From assembly GCA_903829815.1 (NCBI GenBank), contig CAIKRR010000036.1, forward strand, positions 59,843-123,842: a stretch of DNA of 64,000 nucleotides, read 5' to 3'. Within the stretch, counting starts at the first letter, position 1. Every line of letters starts with the position of its first letter. The notes under the pieces are model-generated. The model was not told the DNA's origin and did no database searches. It saw only the letters and a list, made by a program, of their open reading frames with translations. Position numbers and translations under genes: made by a program. This DNA comes from an uncultured Pseudomonadota bacterium (GTDB lineage Bacteria > Pseudomonadota > Gammaproteobacteria > Burkholderiales > SG8-39). Positions 1 to 8,717 of the stretch are shown here, piece after piece.

Positions 1-246
1 GTGAACATCGCCGCCGTCCTGTCGATGGCCGGCATCGGCTTCGACCGTACCCGCCTGAAGGTCGTCGCTGACCCGGCCCTGATCTACAACACCCACTTCA
101 TCTCGATCAAGGGCGCCTCTGGTCGCATCGACGTAAAGTTCGAATCAGTGCCATTCCCCAACAACCCCAAGACCGCGATGCTTGCCGCCTACAGTTCGCT
201 TGCCGCCTTCCGGCAATTCAACTCGCGCGTGCGCTACGGCACCTGA
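1..246 (+). CDS. Aspartate dehydrogenase (DUF108 family), C-terminal fragment
   Basis: This is the last 81 residues of a reading frame that is already open at the window edge, so the first codon (GTG) is not necessarily a start. The visible part matches the C-terminal dimerisation/catalytic half of NAD(P)-dependent L-aspartate dehydrogenase (NadX/AspDH): the order N-AA, ADPA, N-H, G-GR, E, NPKT, followed by a final helix is characteristic. The family oxidises L-aspartate to iminoaspartate or aminates oxaloacetate. The stop lies 8 bases before the next gene on the same strand, so the two are probably co-transcribed. The Rossmann domain is outside the window and cannot be checked. Confidence 0.75.
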   Translation: MNIAAVLSMAGIGFDRTRLKVVADPALIYNTHFISIKGASGRIDVKFESVPFPNNPKTAMLAAYSSLAAFRQFNSRVRYGT

Positions 247-254
247 GCATCCTC

Positions 255-1868
255 ATGAACAACGCTGATCTGATCGTTCGCCTGCTGCGCAACGCGGGCA
301 TTGCCCGTGGCTTCGGCATCCCCAGTGGCAATGTGCTCCCGCTGATGGAGGCGATGCGCTCCGGTGGCATCGACTTCGTGCTCACCGCCCATGAAGGCTC
401 GGCCGGTTTTGCTGCCGACGTGTCGGCACGGGTCGGCAAGGCACCCGGCCTTTGCATCGCCACGCTTGGCCCGGGTGCGACCAACCTCGCCACCGGCGTC
501 GGCAACGCCTGGCTCGACCGGTCACCGATGATCGCCATCACCTGCACCCTCAACGAGGCCCAGCTCGGCCGTCGCCTGCAGATGTGGATTGACCACCACA
601 CCCTGTTCAAGCCCATCACCAAGGCCACCCTGCGTCTGCAACGCGGCTCGATCGTCGCAACGCTCACCGAGGCCCTGCAGCTGGCCATGAGCGAGCCGGC
701 CGGGCCGGTGCACCTCGATCTGCCCGAAGACGTGGCGGTCGCAGAGGCAAGCGAAGTCATCCCGGCACGGCTCGAGGCGCCAGTGGCCACGCGCAAACTG
801 ACACGTGCCGATGATGCTTCGCTGGATCGCGCCGAAGCGCGACTGCGTGCGGCACGCCGACCGATCGCGGTGATCGGCTCGAACGCCATGCGCATGCACT
901 CGCCACAGAGCCTGCTGGCCCTCATCGAACGGCACCAGTTGCCCTTTGCCACCACCACGATGGCCAAGGGCATGATCGATGAAGACCATCCGCTCTCGAT
1001 CGGCTGCATCGAGCGCGCGCGGCGAAAGATGCAGCGCAGCCTGCTCGCCAGCGCCGATCTGATCGTGGGACTTGGGTACGACACCATCGAAGTGGAGTAC
1101 GAGGCCTGGGTAGGCCGTGTACCGGTGCTGCATGTCGACATCGAAGCAGCCGACGTCGATGGGAGTGTCACGCTTGCCGATCAAGCCATCGGCGTGCTCG
1201 ACGCCTCAATTGCGCACCTTGCCTCGGCGCCTGCCTGCCACAACACCTGGACGCCTGCCGACATTGGCGCTCACCGCACGGCCTTTCAGGCCGCGCTGCG
1301 CCCTGCCGCCCCCGGATTCACCCCACACGCAGCCATCGATGCGGTGCGCCGGGTACTGCCACGCGAGGGCATCCTCACGTTTGACGTTGGCGCCCACACC
1401 CACCAGATCGCCAGCCAGTGGACCGCGCATGCGCCGCGCAGCTTTCTCATCACCAATGGCTGGTCATCGATGGGCTTTGGCCTGCCGGCCGCCATCGCGG
1501 CCAAGCTCGAGCGGCCCGACCTCCCGGTGGTCTGCCTCATTGGCGACGGGTGCTTCCAGATGACCTGTGGCGAGGTGGCGGTGCTCAAGCGCCATCGGCT
1601 AGCCGTACCGGTGGTCGTACTCGACGATCGCTGGTTGAGTCTCATCAAGGTGAAGCAGGAGCGACGCTCACTCGTTCACTACGGCACCGAATTGCAGGAG
1701 GAGGCCTATCGCGAGCCACCATCGCACTACTTTGGCGTGCCGGCCATTGGCGTACGTGACTCGATTGCCCTCGAAGAGGCCCTGCGCCGGGCGCTGGCCG
1801 CCGATGGCCCCACGGTGATCGAGGCCGTGGTCGACGCAGCGCACTACAGCGAGACAGTCTACGACTAG
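255..1868 (+). CDS. ThDP-dependent enzyme of the acetolactate synthase / benzoylformate decarboxylase family
   Basis: The 537-residue protein has the three ThDP-enzyme domains in order. The N-terminal Pyr domain carries the cofactor-activating glutamate (E47 in TAHEGSAGF) and the GPGATNLATG stretch. A central domain follows, and the PP domain has the ThDP/Mg signature GDG at 430-432. The signature normally closes with N-N; here the equivalent place reads LDDR, so one or both Mg ligands are Asp instead of Asn. The substrate is not evident. Benzoylformate, oxalyl-CoA, sulfopyruvate and related 2-oxo-acid decarboxylases share this fold. It follows the aspartate dehydrogenase tail by 8 bases and is convergent with a Bug gene 21 bases away. 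Confidence 0.85.
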   Translation: MNNADLIVRLLRNAGIARGFGIPSGNVLPLMEAMRSGGIDFVLTAHEGSAGFAADVSARVGKAPGLCIATLGPGATNLATGVGNAWLDRSPMIAITCTLNEAQLGRRLQMWIDHHTLFKPITKATLRLQRGSIVATLTEALQLAMSEPAGPVHLDLPEDVAVAEASEVIPARLEAPVATRKLTRADDASLDRAEARLRAARRPIAVIGSNAMRMHSPQSLLALIERHQLPFATTTMAKGMIDEDHPLSIGCIERARRKMQRSLLASADLIVGLGYDTIEVEYEAWVGRVPVLHVDIEAADVDGSVTLADQAIGVLDASIAHLASAPACHNTWTPADIGAHRTAFQAALRPAAPGFTPHAAIDAVRRVLPREGILTFDVGAHTHQIASQWTAHAPRSFLITNGWSSMGFGLPAAIAAKLERPDLPVVCLIGDGCFQMTCGEVAVLKRHRLAVPVVVLDDRWLSLIKVKQERRSLVHYGTELQEEAYREPPSHYFGVPAIGVRDSIALEEALRRALAADGPTVIEAVVDAAHYSETVYD

Positions 1869-1889
1869 AGCGCAGCTACAGCGGATGCG

Positions 1890-2969
1890 CTACTCGGCAC
1901 GGGCGCCCGAGCGGCGCACGATATCGCTCCACTTCTCCGACTCGGCACGTATGTAACGGGCGAAGGCGGCGCCGGTGAGCGTGCGCGGCTCCATGCCGAT
2001 GCGGGAGAGACGCGCGAGCGTAGTCGGGCGCGACATGATGCTCGATGCCTCGGCCGCCAGGCGCTCGATGGTATCGGTTGACACCCCGGCGCGGGTGCCG
2101 AGCCCGAACCAGGGGGTAACCTCGAACCCCGGCACGCCAGCCTCGGCGATCGTGGGCAATTCAGGCAGGGATGACAGACGATGGCGTTCGGCTACGCCAA
2201 GCGCACGCAACTGGCCCTTCTGGATATAGGGCACCGACGCGCTGGTGTTGTTCAGGGTCAGCGCGACATTGCCTGACAAGAGATCGGTGATGGCGCCTGC
2301 TGCCCCTTTGTACGGCACATGCACGATGTCGACCCCGGTGAGGCTGCGCAGGAGTTCCATCCCCAGATGACCGGTGGTACCCACACCGGCCGAGGAATAA
2401 CTCACCTTTCCTGGCCGTTCGCGCAGCCAAGCGAGCAGTTCAAGCAGGTTGCGCGCCGGCACATCGGGATGCACCAGAAGCACCAGAGGCGAGTAGCCCA
2501 CCAGCGCAATCGGCGCAATCTCGGTGCGCGGATCAAAGGGCATGCGTGACTGCAGGTACATGTTGATGCTGAACACGCCGGGCGTGGTGACAAACAGCAT
2601 CTGGCCATCGGCAGGCGCCCTCACCACGGCCTCGACACCGATATTGCCGTTGGCGCCGGGCCGGTTCTCGACAACGAACGGTTGACCGAACTTCTGCGTG
2701 AACCCTTCGGCCACGATGCGCGCCATGAGATCGACCGATCCACCCGGCGGACTGGTGGCAATGATCTTGACCGGGTGCGAAGGCCATGGCGCCTGGGCTT
2801 GCGCCTGTACCGCAGCAACGGGCAGCAGTGCCAGACCCACAAGCAACATGGCCCAAGCCGCTGCCCGCACGCGCGCAGGGGATCGATCCCGGATGCGTGT
2901 GAGGCGATCCACACGACCCATCGGCGAACATGCCGTCACGGCACCTGCATGCAGACTGCTAGAATCCAT
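1890..2969 (-). CDS. Bug/TctC-family periplasmic binding protein
   Basis: About 359 residues. Bug proteins are two-lobed periplasmic receptors, usually for small carboxylates or aromatic acids, that classically feed a TctAB permease. This copy has the family hallmarks: mature start near WPSHPVKII, loop PPGGSVD, VVENRPGANGN, SSAGVGTTGHLGMELL, HVPYKG and the C-terminal SGARAE. A hydrophobic stretch ending in AVQAQA is the signal peptide. The open frame extends to 3101, but that would overlap the divergent aldolase gene; ATG at 2969 is preferred, and ATG at 2921 is possible. The lead-in before the signal sequence is long and arginine-rich, so the true start may be the shorter one. Confidence 0.85.
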   Translation of the reverse strand: MDSSSLHAGAVTACSPMGRVDRLTRIRDRSPARVRAAAWAMLLVGLALLPVAAVQAQAQAPWPSHPVKIIATSPPGGSVDLMARIVAEGFTQKFGQPFVVENRPGANGNIGVEAVVRAPADGQMLFVTTPGVFSINMYLQSRMPFDPRTEIAPIALVGYSPLVLLVHPDVPARNLLELLAWLRERPGKVSYSSAGVGTTGHLGMELLRSLTGVDIVHVPYKGAAGAITDLLSGNVALTLNNTSASVPYIQKGQLRALGVAERHRLSSLPELPTIAEAGVPGFEVTPWFGLGTRAGVSTDTIERLAAEASSIMSRPTTLARLSRIGMEPRTLTGAAFARYIRAESEKWSDIVRRSGARAE

Positions 2970-3091
2970 CGTTGTCTTGCTCGCGATGCCCTTGTGCCGG
3001 TGTTTCATCTTAGCGCAGCCTCGGGTGGCGCAGGCAGCAGTCGAACCGCAGCATCGAGTCCGCGTGGTACGCGGCATACCGGGAGCCCCGC

Positions 3092-3874
3092 ATGAGTGCA
3101 TCAGCAGACGATATCCAGGCCGTGATCGCCGAACTCAAGAAGACCGTATCGGTTGCCGGGGGCATTCTCTACCACCTCGGACTGGCCGATTACATGGGGC
3201 ATTGCAGCGCGCGCATTCCGGGCACCGACCGCATCGTGATCAAGCCGCGCCATTCGGCCTCGGTACACGGCATGGGCACGGTCGAGTCCGAGCGCATGAT
3301 CATCATCGACATGGACGGCAAGCCGGTCGAAGGTCGTGACGGTCCGCCCGCCGAGATCTTCATCCATACCGAGATCTATCGCGCGCGTCCCGATATCGGC
3401 GGCATCGTGCACACGCACCAGATGATGACCACCGCCTTCGGTGTCGTCGGTCGCCCGATCCTGCCGATCCTCGCCACCGAATCGCATGATGCGAAGCGCC
3501 CCTTCCCGATCTACAGCGACCCCGATCTGGTGAATTCGCCTGCACGCGGCAAGGCACTGGCTCAGGCCCTGGGTGACCACGCCACCGTGCACATCCAGAA
3601 CCATGGTGTCGTGTTCACCGGGCCCACGGTCGAAGAGGCCACGCTGTCGGCCATCCACATCGAGCGCCTCGCGCTGCTCAACTACTTCTCGCTGCAACTG
3701 GGCACCCCCAACGTGATTCCGACCGAGAAGATCGACGAGATGCTCAAGGGCAATCGCGTCGGCTATGGCGTGCGCTTCGCGTACTACAAGAGCCTGCTCG
3801 ACACCGGGGCGCTGTCAGCCCGCGCGGTCGTGAGTGCGCCGCCGATCGCCCAGTTCCTCAACCTGACGAAGTAG
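3092..3874 (+). CDS. Class II aldolase/adducin family protein (possible decarboxylase or aldolase)
   Basis: The 260-residue protein is a full-length member of the zinc-dependent class II aldolase fold. The catalytic glutamate lies in PAEIFIHTEIY (E89), metal ligands are H107 and H109 in GIVHTHQ, and the third histidine is in HIQNHGV near residue 170. Family members cleave sugar phosphates (fuculose/ribulose types) or decarboxylate dihydroxyphthalates. Length and the next-door flavin monooxygenase favour an aromatic-acid role, which is inference. GGGAG-type Shine-Dalgarno bases (gggag) lie about 8 bases before the ATG. The next gene starts 29 bases downstream on the same strand. Confidence 0.85.
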   Translation: MSASADDIQAVIAELKKTVSVAGGILYHLGLADYMGHCSARIPGTDRIVIKPRHSASVHGMGTVESERMIIIDMDGKPVEGRDGPPAEIFIHTEIYRARPDIGGIVHTHQMMTTAFGVVGRPILPILATESHDAKRPFPIYSDPDLVNSPARGKALAQALGDHATVHIQNHGVVFTGPTVEEATLSAIHIERLALLNYFSLQLGTPNVIPTEKIDEMLKGNRVGYGVRFAYYKSLLDTGALSARAVVSAPPIAQFLNLTK

Positions 3875-3903
3875 TCGATCACGCAACGAAGAGGCAGTAC
3901 GGC

Positions 3904-5118
3904 ATGAGCGCAGAACGAGTTCTCATCATTGGCGCCGGTCCGGTCGGCATGGTCTGCGCACTGGCGCTCAACCGTGCCGGCATCGCCGTCACCGTCCTCG
4001 AGCAGGAGCCTGAACCGGTTCGCGACCAGCGTGCCGCATCGCTCCACCCGACGACGCTCGAGATGCTCGATGCGCTCGACGTGCTCGATGACATACGGCC
4101 GCGCGGTCTCATCTCGCCCACCTATCACTTCCGCGACCGTGTCTCGGGGGATCTGGTGGCCGAATTCGACCTGTCGATGCTCGCCGACGAGTTCCGTTTT
4201 CCCTATGTGCTGCAGTATGAGCAGTACAAGCTCACTCGCGACATCACGGCACGCTTTGCCAACGAGTCGGACTTCGACGTGCGCTACTCGCACCGGGTCG
4301 ATGCGGTACACATTCTTGCCGACCGGGTCGAGGTGGAGGTCACCGGGCCCGACGGGCCCCAGCGCCACACCGGCAGTTGGCTGATCGGTGCCGATGGCGG
4401 ACGCAGCACGGTGCGCAAGTCGGCCGACATCGACTTCGAGGGCTTCACCTACCCCGAACGATTCGTGAAACTGGCCACGAGCTTTGACTTTCGTGAACCC
4501 AACCCGGGCTATGTGTATCGCAACTACTTCTCCGATCCGCACGAGTGGTGCAACCTGTTCAAGGTTCGCGGCGAAGACGAGCGCGGCATCTGGCGCGCAA
4601 TCTTCCCGACCCGCCCCGAAGAGACCGATGAGGAAGTGCTGAGCCATGAGGGCATCCAGCGCCGACTGAAGAAGTTCTTCCCCAAGGACGGTGACTACGA
4701 GATCGCCTACGCGAATGTCTACTCGGTCAATCAGCGCGTGGCTGCCACCTTCCGCAAGGGTCGGGTGCTGCTCGTGGGCGACTCGGCCCATGTGAACAAT
4801 CCGATCGGCGGCATGGGCATGAATGGCGGCATCCATGACGCAATCAACCTGGCCGAGAAACTCTCGCAGGTGATGTTGCACGGCGCCGATGACACGCTGC
4901 TCGACCTCTACAGCCGGCAGCGCCGTCATGCGGCGGTGAGCTACGTGCAGGCACAGACGATCGCCAACAAGAAACTGATGGAAGAGCGCGATGCCGCTGC
5001 CCGCACGCAAAAGTTTGCCGAACTGAAGAAGACCGCCGAAGGTCGAGAGACTGCTCGCGCCTACATGCGCCGCGCGGCGCTGGCCGACAGTTTGCGCGAC
5101 GCCGCGGCCATTGCCTGA
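3904..5118 (+). CDS. FAD-dependent aromatic monooxygenase (PHBH fold, MhpA-like)
   Basis: The 404-residue protein has the group A flavoprotein hydroxylase signatures: the dinucleotide-binding GAGPVG at 10-15, the DG motif GADGGRSTVRK, and the GD motif GRVLLVGDSAH followed by GGMGMNGGIHDAINL. These enzymes hydroxylate phenolic acids using NAD(P)H and O2. It is about 150 residues shorter than MhpA because the C-terminal thioredoxin-like domain is absent. An AAGAGG Shine-Dalgarno lies upstream of the ATG. It sits in an apparent operon with the class II aldolase (29 bases upstream) and a Bug gene that overlaps its 3' end. The substrate is unknown. Confidence 0.85.
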   Translation: MSAERVLIIGAGPVGMVCALALNRAGIAVTVLEQEPEPVRDQRAASLHPTTLEMLDALDVLDDIRPRGLISPTYHFRDRVSGDLVAEFDLSMLADEFRFPYVLQYEQYKLTRDITARFANESDFDVRYSHRVDAVHILADRVEVEVTGPDGPQRHTGSWLIGADGGRSTVRKSADIDFEGFTYPERFVKLATSFDFREPNPGYVYRNYFSDPHEWCNLFKVRGEDERGIWRAIFPTRPEETDEEVLSHEGIQRRLKKFFPKDGDYEIAYANVYSVNQRVAATFRKGRVLLVGDSAHVNNPIGGMGMNGGIHDAINLAEKLSQVMLHGADDTLLDLYSRQRRHAAVSYVQAQTIANKKLMEERDAAARTQKFAELKKTAEGRETARAYMRRAALADSLRDAAAIA

Positions 5119-6163
5119 GCCAGGCACCGGCGTGCACGCGACACGACGGGCACCGCTGACTGCTCAGACACGCTCTGGGCTGAGTCGCCTGCGGGCGAGC
5201 CTGTCGGCTGTGCTGGCGTGCAGCGTGCTGGCGGCTGGCAGTGCCCCTTGCCTGGCGCAGACAGGCACCTGGCCGGCACGCCCGATTCACTGGGTCGTGC
5301 CCTACGGGCCCGGCAGCACCGACATCCTCGCTCGCATCATCGCGCAGCGGGTGAGCAGCGCGCTCGGGCAGCAGATCCTGATCGAAAACCGCCCCGGTGC
5401 GGGGGGTGGCGTCGGCAGCGAACTCGTAGCGAAGGCGTCGCCCGACGGCTACACACTGCTGCTTGGGGCGGCGGCAACGCACGCAGTCAACCCTGCGCTT
5501 TTCGCACGCCTGGGTTATGACGCGCAGAAGGACTTCGCGCCCGTGATCAACCTGGCGAGCATCCCCAACGTGCTCATCGTGAACCCGGCACTGGCCGCCA
5601 GCAGCGTCGCCGATCTGATCGCACTGGCGCGCACGCAACCGGGCGCGCTGATGTACTCATCGAACGGTCCTGGCACATCGCCGCACATGTCGGCAGCCCT
5701 GTTCGAGATGATCACCGGGGTTCGCCTCACCCACGTGCCCTACAAGGGCAGCGCCGAAGCGGTCGTGGCAGTGGCACGCGGCGATGTCCAGCTGATGTTT
5801 GCAAACCTCGCCCCGGCACTGCCGATGGTGAAGGATGCCCGGGTGCGCCCGCTGGCGGTGACCGTTGCACAGCGCCTCAGTGCCTTTCCCGATTGGCCAA
5901 CCGTGGCCGAGGCGGGGGCGCCGGGCTTCGAGGTATCGACCTGGTTTGCGCTCTTTGCACCGGCCGGTACGCCAGAGGGCATCGTGATGCGCCTCAATCG
6001 CGAGTTCGGTGCGGCTCTTGCCGACCCCGACACCCGGGACAAACTGCTCGCGCAGGGCTTCTTTCTGCACGGTGGTACCCCACACGACCTCGCTCGTCTG
6101 GTATCGAGCGAACTCGCCAAGTGGGCCCGCGTGGTCAAGGCCTCGGGGGCGAAAAGCGACTGA
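5111..6163 (+). CDS. Bug/TctC-family periplasmic binding protein, coupled to the FAD monooxygenase
   Basis: Up to 350 residues. Landmarks are WPARPIHWVVPYGPGSTD, IENRPGAGGGVGSELVAKASPDGYTLL, SSNGPGTSPHMSA, HVPYKGSAEA and the terminal SGAKSD. The signal peptide is LSAVLACSVLAAGSAPCLA. Frame and context give a TTG start at 5111, overlapping the monooxygenase by 8 bases; GTG at 5132 is equally possible because there is no strong Shine-Dalgarno for either. The canonical PPGG loop is changed to GPGS, so ligand contacts may differ from its paralogues here. Its 3' end overlaps the convergent UbiD-like gene by 29 bases. Confidence 0.85.
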   Translation: MPEPGTGVHATRRAPLTAQTRSGLSRLRASLSAVLACSVLAAGSAPCLAQTGTWPARPIHWVVPYGPGSTDILARIIAQRVSSALGQQILIENRPGAGGGVGSELVAKASPDGYTLLLGAAATHAVNPALFARLGYDAQKDFAPVINLASIPNVLIVNPALAASSVADLIALARTQPGALMYSSNGPGTSPHMSAALFEMITGVRLTHVPYKGSAEAVVAVARGDVQLMFANLAPALPMVKDARVRPLAVTVAQRLSAFPDWPTVAEAGAPGFEVSTWFALFAPAGTPEGIVMRLNREFGAALADPDTRDKLLAQGFFLHGGTPHDLARLVSSELAKWARVVKASGAKSD

Positions 6164-8717
6164 GTTCGACCGTGGCGTTGTTGCGTGGGGTGGCCCGCGC
6201 AAACGCCTCGACGCCTTCGCTGCTGGCGCGCGCGAGCGGGACGGTGCAATCGCACAACCACTTGCTCGCAACGGCACTGCCTGACCCGACCGCGATCGCG
6301 TGCGGACCCGTGGGGAGGATGGCAGCCTCACCCAACACCGTGAGGTCATCCGGGGCGTGTGTTCGACTGGCCAGCGCCCAGATCAAATCAGCCGGATCAT
6401 GGAGGTTCACATCCGGGTCGACCGCGATGGCACAGCGTGCCAGCAAAGACGGCCCCGACAGGGCCGCCATCAGCGCCGTGGTGGCCTGACCGGCCACACG
6501 CGGGGCGAGTTGCAGCACGGTGAGGAGCCCTCCGGTCTGCACGGAGCACAACACATCACGCAGGTCGAGCCCGCCCTCGATGTTGCGCAGGTGATGCGCG
6601 GTCAGTACTTCGTTGGCAAGGCAGGCAAGCGCTGCCCCATCAATGGCCTGGGCGTGCAATCGGGCAAAGAGGGCAGCCGGATCGCCTGAGGACGCATCGC
6701 CCGCTTCACTCCAAGCATCCTCCATGAACTCGATCGCCTGCAATTGCACATCGGCAAAGCCAGTGAACCCAACAGCATGTACCGCTCGATCGGCCGACAT
6801 CGGCCCGAGATGCCCGCAGGCGAGGACTTCAGCGGATGAAACAGAGGCACGGGCCGGCGCTGCAACCACCTCGCCTGCGAGCGCATCGCCCAGAGACCAG
6901 CCCGCATCGCGGCCGAGCGTGCCACAGGCCGCGGCGAGCAACTGCGCCGGCGACAGACTACCGAGCAGCCGCACCGTGCGACCACGGGCCAGGCAGGCTG
7001 CCAGGCGCGGCGTGTCAAGCAGCACTCGCAAGCCCTGGGCGTCGCGCACCAGCCGCACTAGAAAAATCGTCGACTCACCCGCGGGCGTCGAGGCGGGCAA
7101 CTCGAGCACGGCAGGTACGGAAGGCAACACCGGCTGCATGGGATGTGCCGCGTGCACCGAGTGCCCCGCCGATCGCGGCTCGCTGCTGATGCTCGTGCGC
7201 GAAACACCGCCCTCGATGACGCTCCTGGGACGCCCGCGCACCCCCCTGGCGTTACTCCCGGCAGCGTGGGTCTCGAGGCGTCCGGCCAGTTCGAGGATGC
7301 CGCCTGCCTTTGACACACCCAGTGCGTGCAGCCACTGCTCGCGCGTGCGCGCAGCAGGCACCACCAACCATTCATGACACGCCCTTGCCCTTGCATCGAG
7401 AGCGGGCGGCAGTGTCGTGTCAAACAGCACCTTGCTGCCCATCCGATTCATCGGCGATTGGGCCGGATCGAGCGGCGAAGCGTTGTCGAGCGTGAAGACC
7501 CGGGTTCGATCGATGCGGGTGACGCCGCGTACCGGATCGAGCCGACCTGCCAGCGCTCTGAGCACGGCCCAGGCATCACCGGCATCGACATCAGCATCGA
7601 TGCCGACCAGGAACTTGGGATGCAGATAAGGGCTCGATGCGGCCGCCAGCAAGGCGCTGGCAACCTGCCCGGCACGATGCGGCTGCATGCGTACCGCCAC
7701 CATGAGCGGCGACATGCCACCCGGGCAACGGATGTCGCGGATGTCGAGCAATCCCCCGTCGACTGCGCGCAGGTGATCCCAGAGCTTGGCCTCGACCACC
7801 GCACAGGTGATGGCATGCGCATCCGAAGGGGCCATGCCGCAACTCATCGCGTAGAAGATCGGCGCGCGACGCCGCGTGACGGCCTTGACCCTGAACACCG
7901 GCACCGTACCGCGCTTCGAATAGGTGCCGGTCACTTCACCAAACGGCCCTTCATCGGCAACATCACCCGGGAAGATCTCGCCCTCGAGCACGATCTCGGC
8001 ATCGGCGGGCACCTCGAGATCGATGGTGCGGCACTTCACGAGCCGCACCGGCTCACCAAGCAGGCCACCGGCCACGGCCAGTTCGTCCACACCAAAGGGC
8101 GCCACGAAGGCGGCCGCGAACATGAGAAGGGGATGCCCGCCGATCACCAGTGCCGCCTGCATCGGGCGGCCGTGGCGCTCGTACATCTGGTGGATGCGCA
8201 TCGCCTGGCGCGGCAGCATGTAATAGCCGGTGCTGTTCCGATCGAACACCTGGGCGCGATGCACCGACATGTTCCGAACCCCCGAATCGGGGTTCTTGAT
8301 GATGCCCATGCCTGAGGCAATGTAGCGGCCCGGATCGCGTTCGGATGTCCACATCGCAGGCAACCGCATCAGGTCGACGTCCTCGCCGATATCGACCACC
8401 TCCTGCACCGGGGCATTTTCCACAAGAACCGGCGCAATCGGCCGGGTGAGCCGTGCGGCCAAGGTGGGCATCACCTCATCGATCGGCACCCCGAGCGCAG
8501 TGGCCCACATGTCACGGTCCATCGCCAGCTGACTGGCGACCTGCCAGCCCGGAAAGCCGCTCACATCGGTAAAGAGGCAGGCGCGGCGCCGCTCGACATA
8601 GGCCTGCCAGGACAACGCCGACACATTCTCATCGACATCGACCCCCTGGGTGATGCGCTCGAGACGACCAGCAGCCTCCAGCAGCGCGAGGTGCCCGCGC
8701 AGACTCTGATCAGACAT
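6135..8717 (-). CDS. Two-domain UbiD-like (de)carboxylase with a degenerate second copy
   Basis: The 860-residue protein is nearly twice the usual UbiD length of about 450-500. Residues 1-460 are a recognisable UbiD: SVHRAQVFDR with the conserved Arg (R154), EGEI, EGPFGEVTG (catalytic acidic pair, 256 and 261), LDIRDIRCPGG and HPKFLVGID. After a low-complexity linker (about 480-535), residues 583-828 repeat the fold: LLGSLSPAQLLAAACGT aligns with VIGGHPLLMFAAAF, and LDLRDVLCSVQTGG with LDIRDIRCPGG. In the second copy EGEI reads CGHL and EGPFGE is lost, so it cannot use the usual prFMN chemistry. ATG at 8717 overlaps the GMC gene stop as ATGTCTGA, implying translational coupling. No UbiX-type flavin prenyltransferase is in the window. 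Confidence 0.8.
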   Translation of the reverse strand: MSDQSLRGHLALLEAAGRLERITQGVDVDENVSALSWQAYVERRRACLFTDVSGFPGWQVASQLAMDRDMWATALGVPIDEVMPTLAARLTRPIAPVLVENAPVQEVVDIGEDVDLMRLPAMWTSERDPGRYIASGMGIIKNPDSGVRNMSVHRAQVFDRNSTGYYMLPRQAMRIHQMYERHGRPMQAALVIGGHPLLMFAAAFVAPFGVDELAVAGGLLGEPVRLVKCRTIDLEVPADAEIVLEGEIFPGDVADEGPFGEVTGTYSKRGTVPVFRVKAVTRRRAPIFYAMSCGMAPSDAHAITCAVVEAKLWDHLRAVDGGLLDIRDIRCPGGMSPLMVAVRMQPHRAGQVASALLAAASSPYLHPKFLVGIDADVDAGDAWAVLRALAGRLDPVRGVTRIDRTRVFTLDNASPLDPAQSPMNRMGSKVLFDTTLPPALDARARACHEWLVVPAARTREQWLHALGVSKAGGILELAGRLETHAAGSNARGVRGRPRSVIEGGVSRTSISSEPRSAGHSVHAAHPMQPVLPSVPAVLELPASTPAGESTIFLVRLVRDAQGLRVLLDTPRLAACLARGRTVRLLGSLSPAQLLAAACGTLGRDAGWSLGDALAGEVVAAPARASVSSAEVLACGHLGPMSADRAVHAVGFTGFADVQLQAIEFMEDAWSEAGDASSGDPAALFARLHAQAIDGAALACLANEVLTAHHLRNIEGGLDLRDVLCSVQTGGLLTVLQLAPRVAGQATTALMAALSGPSLLARCAIAVDPDVNLHDPADLIWALASRTHAPDDLTVLGEAAILPTGPHAIAVGSGSAVASKWLCDCTVPLARASSEGVEAFARATPRNNATVELSRFSPPRP

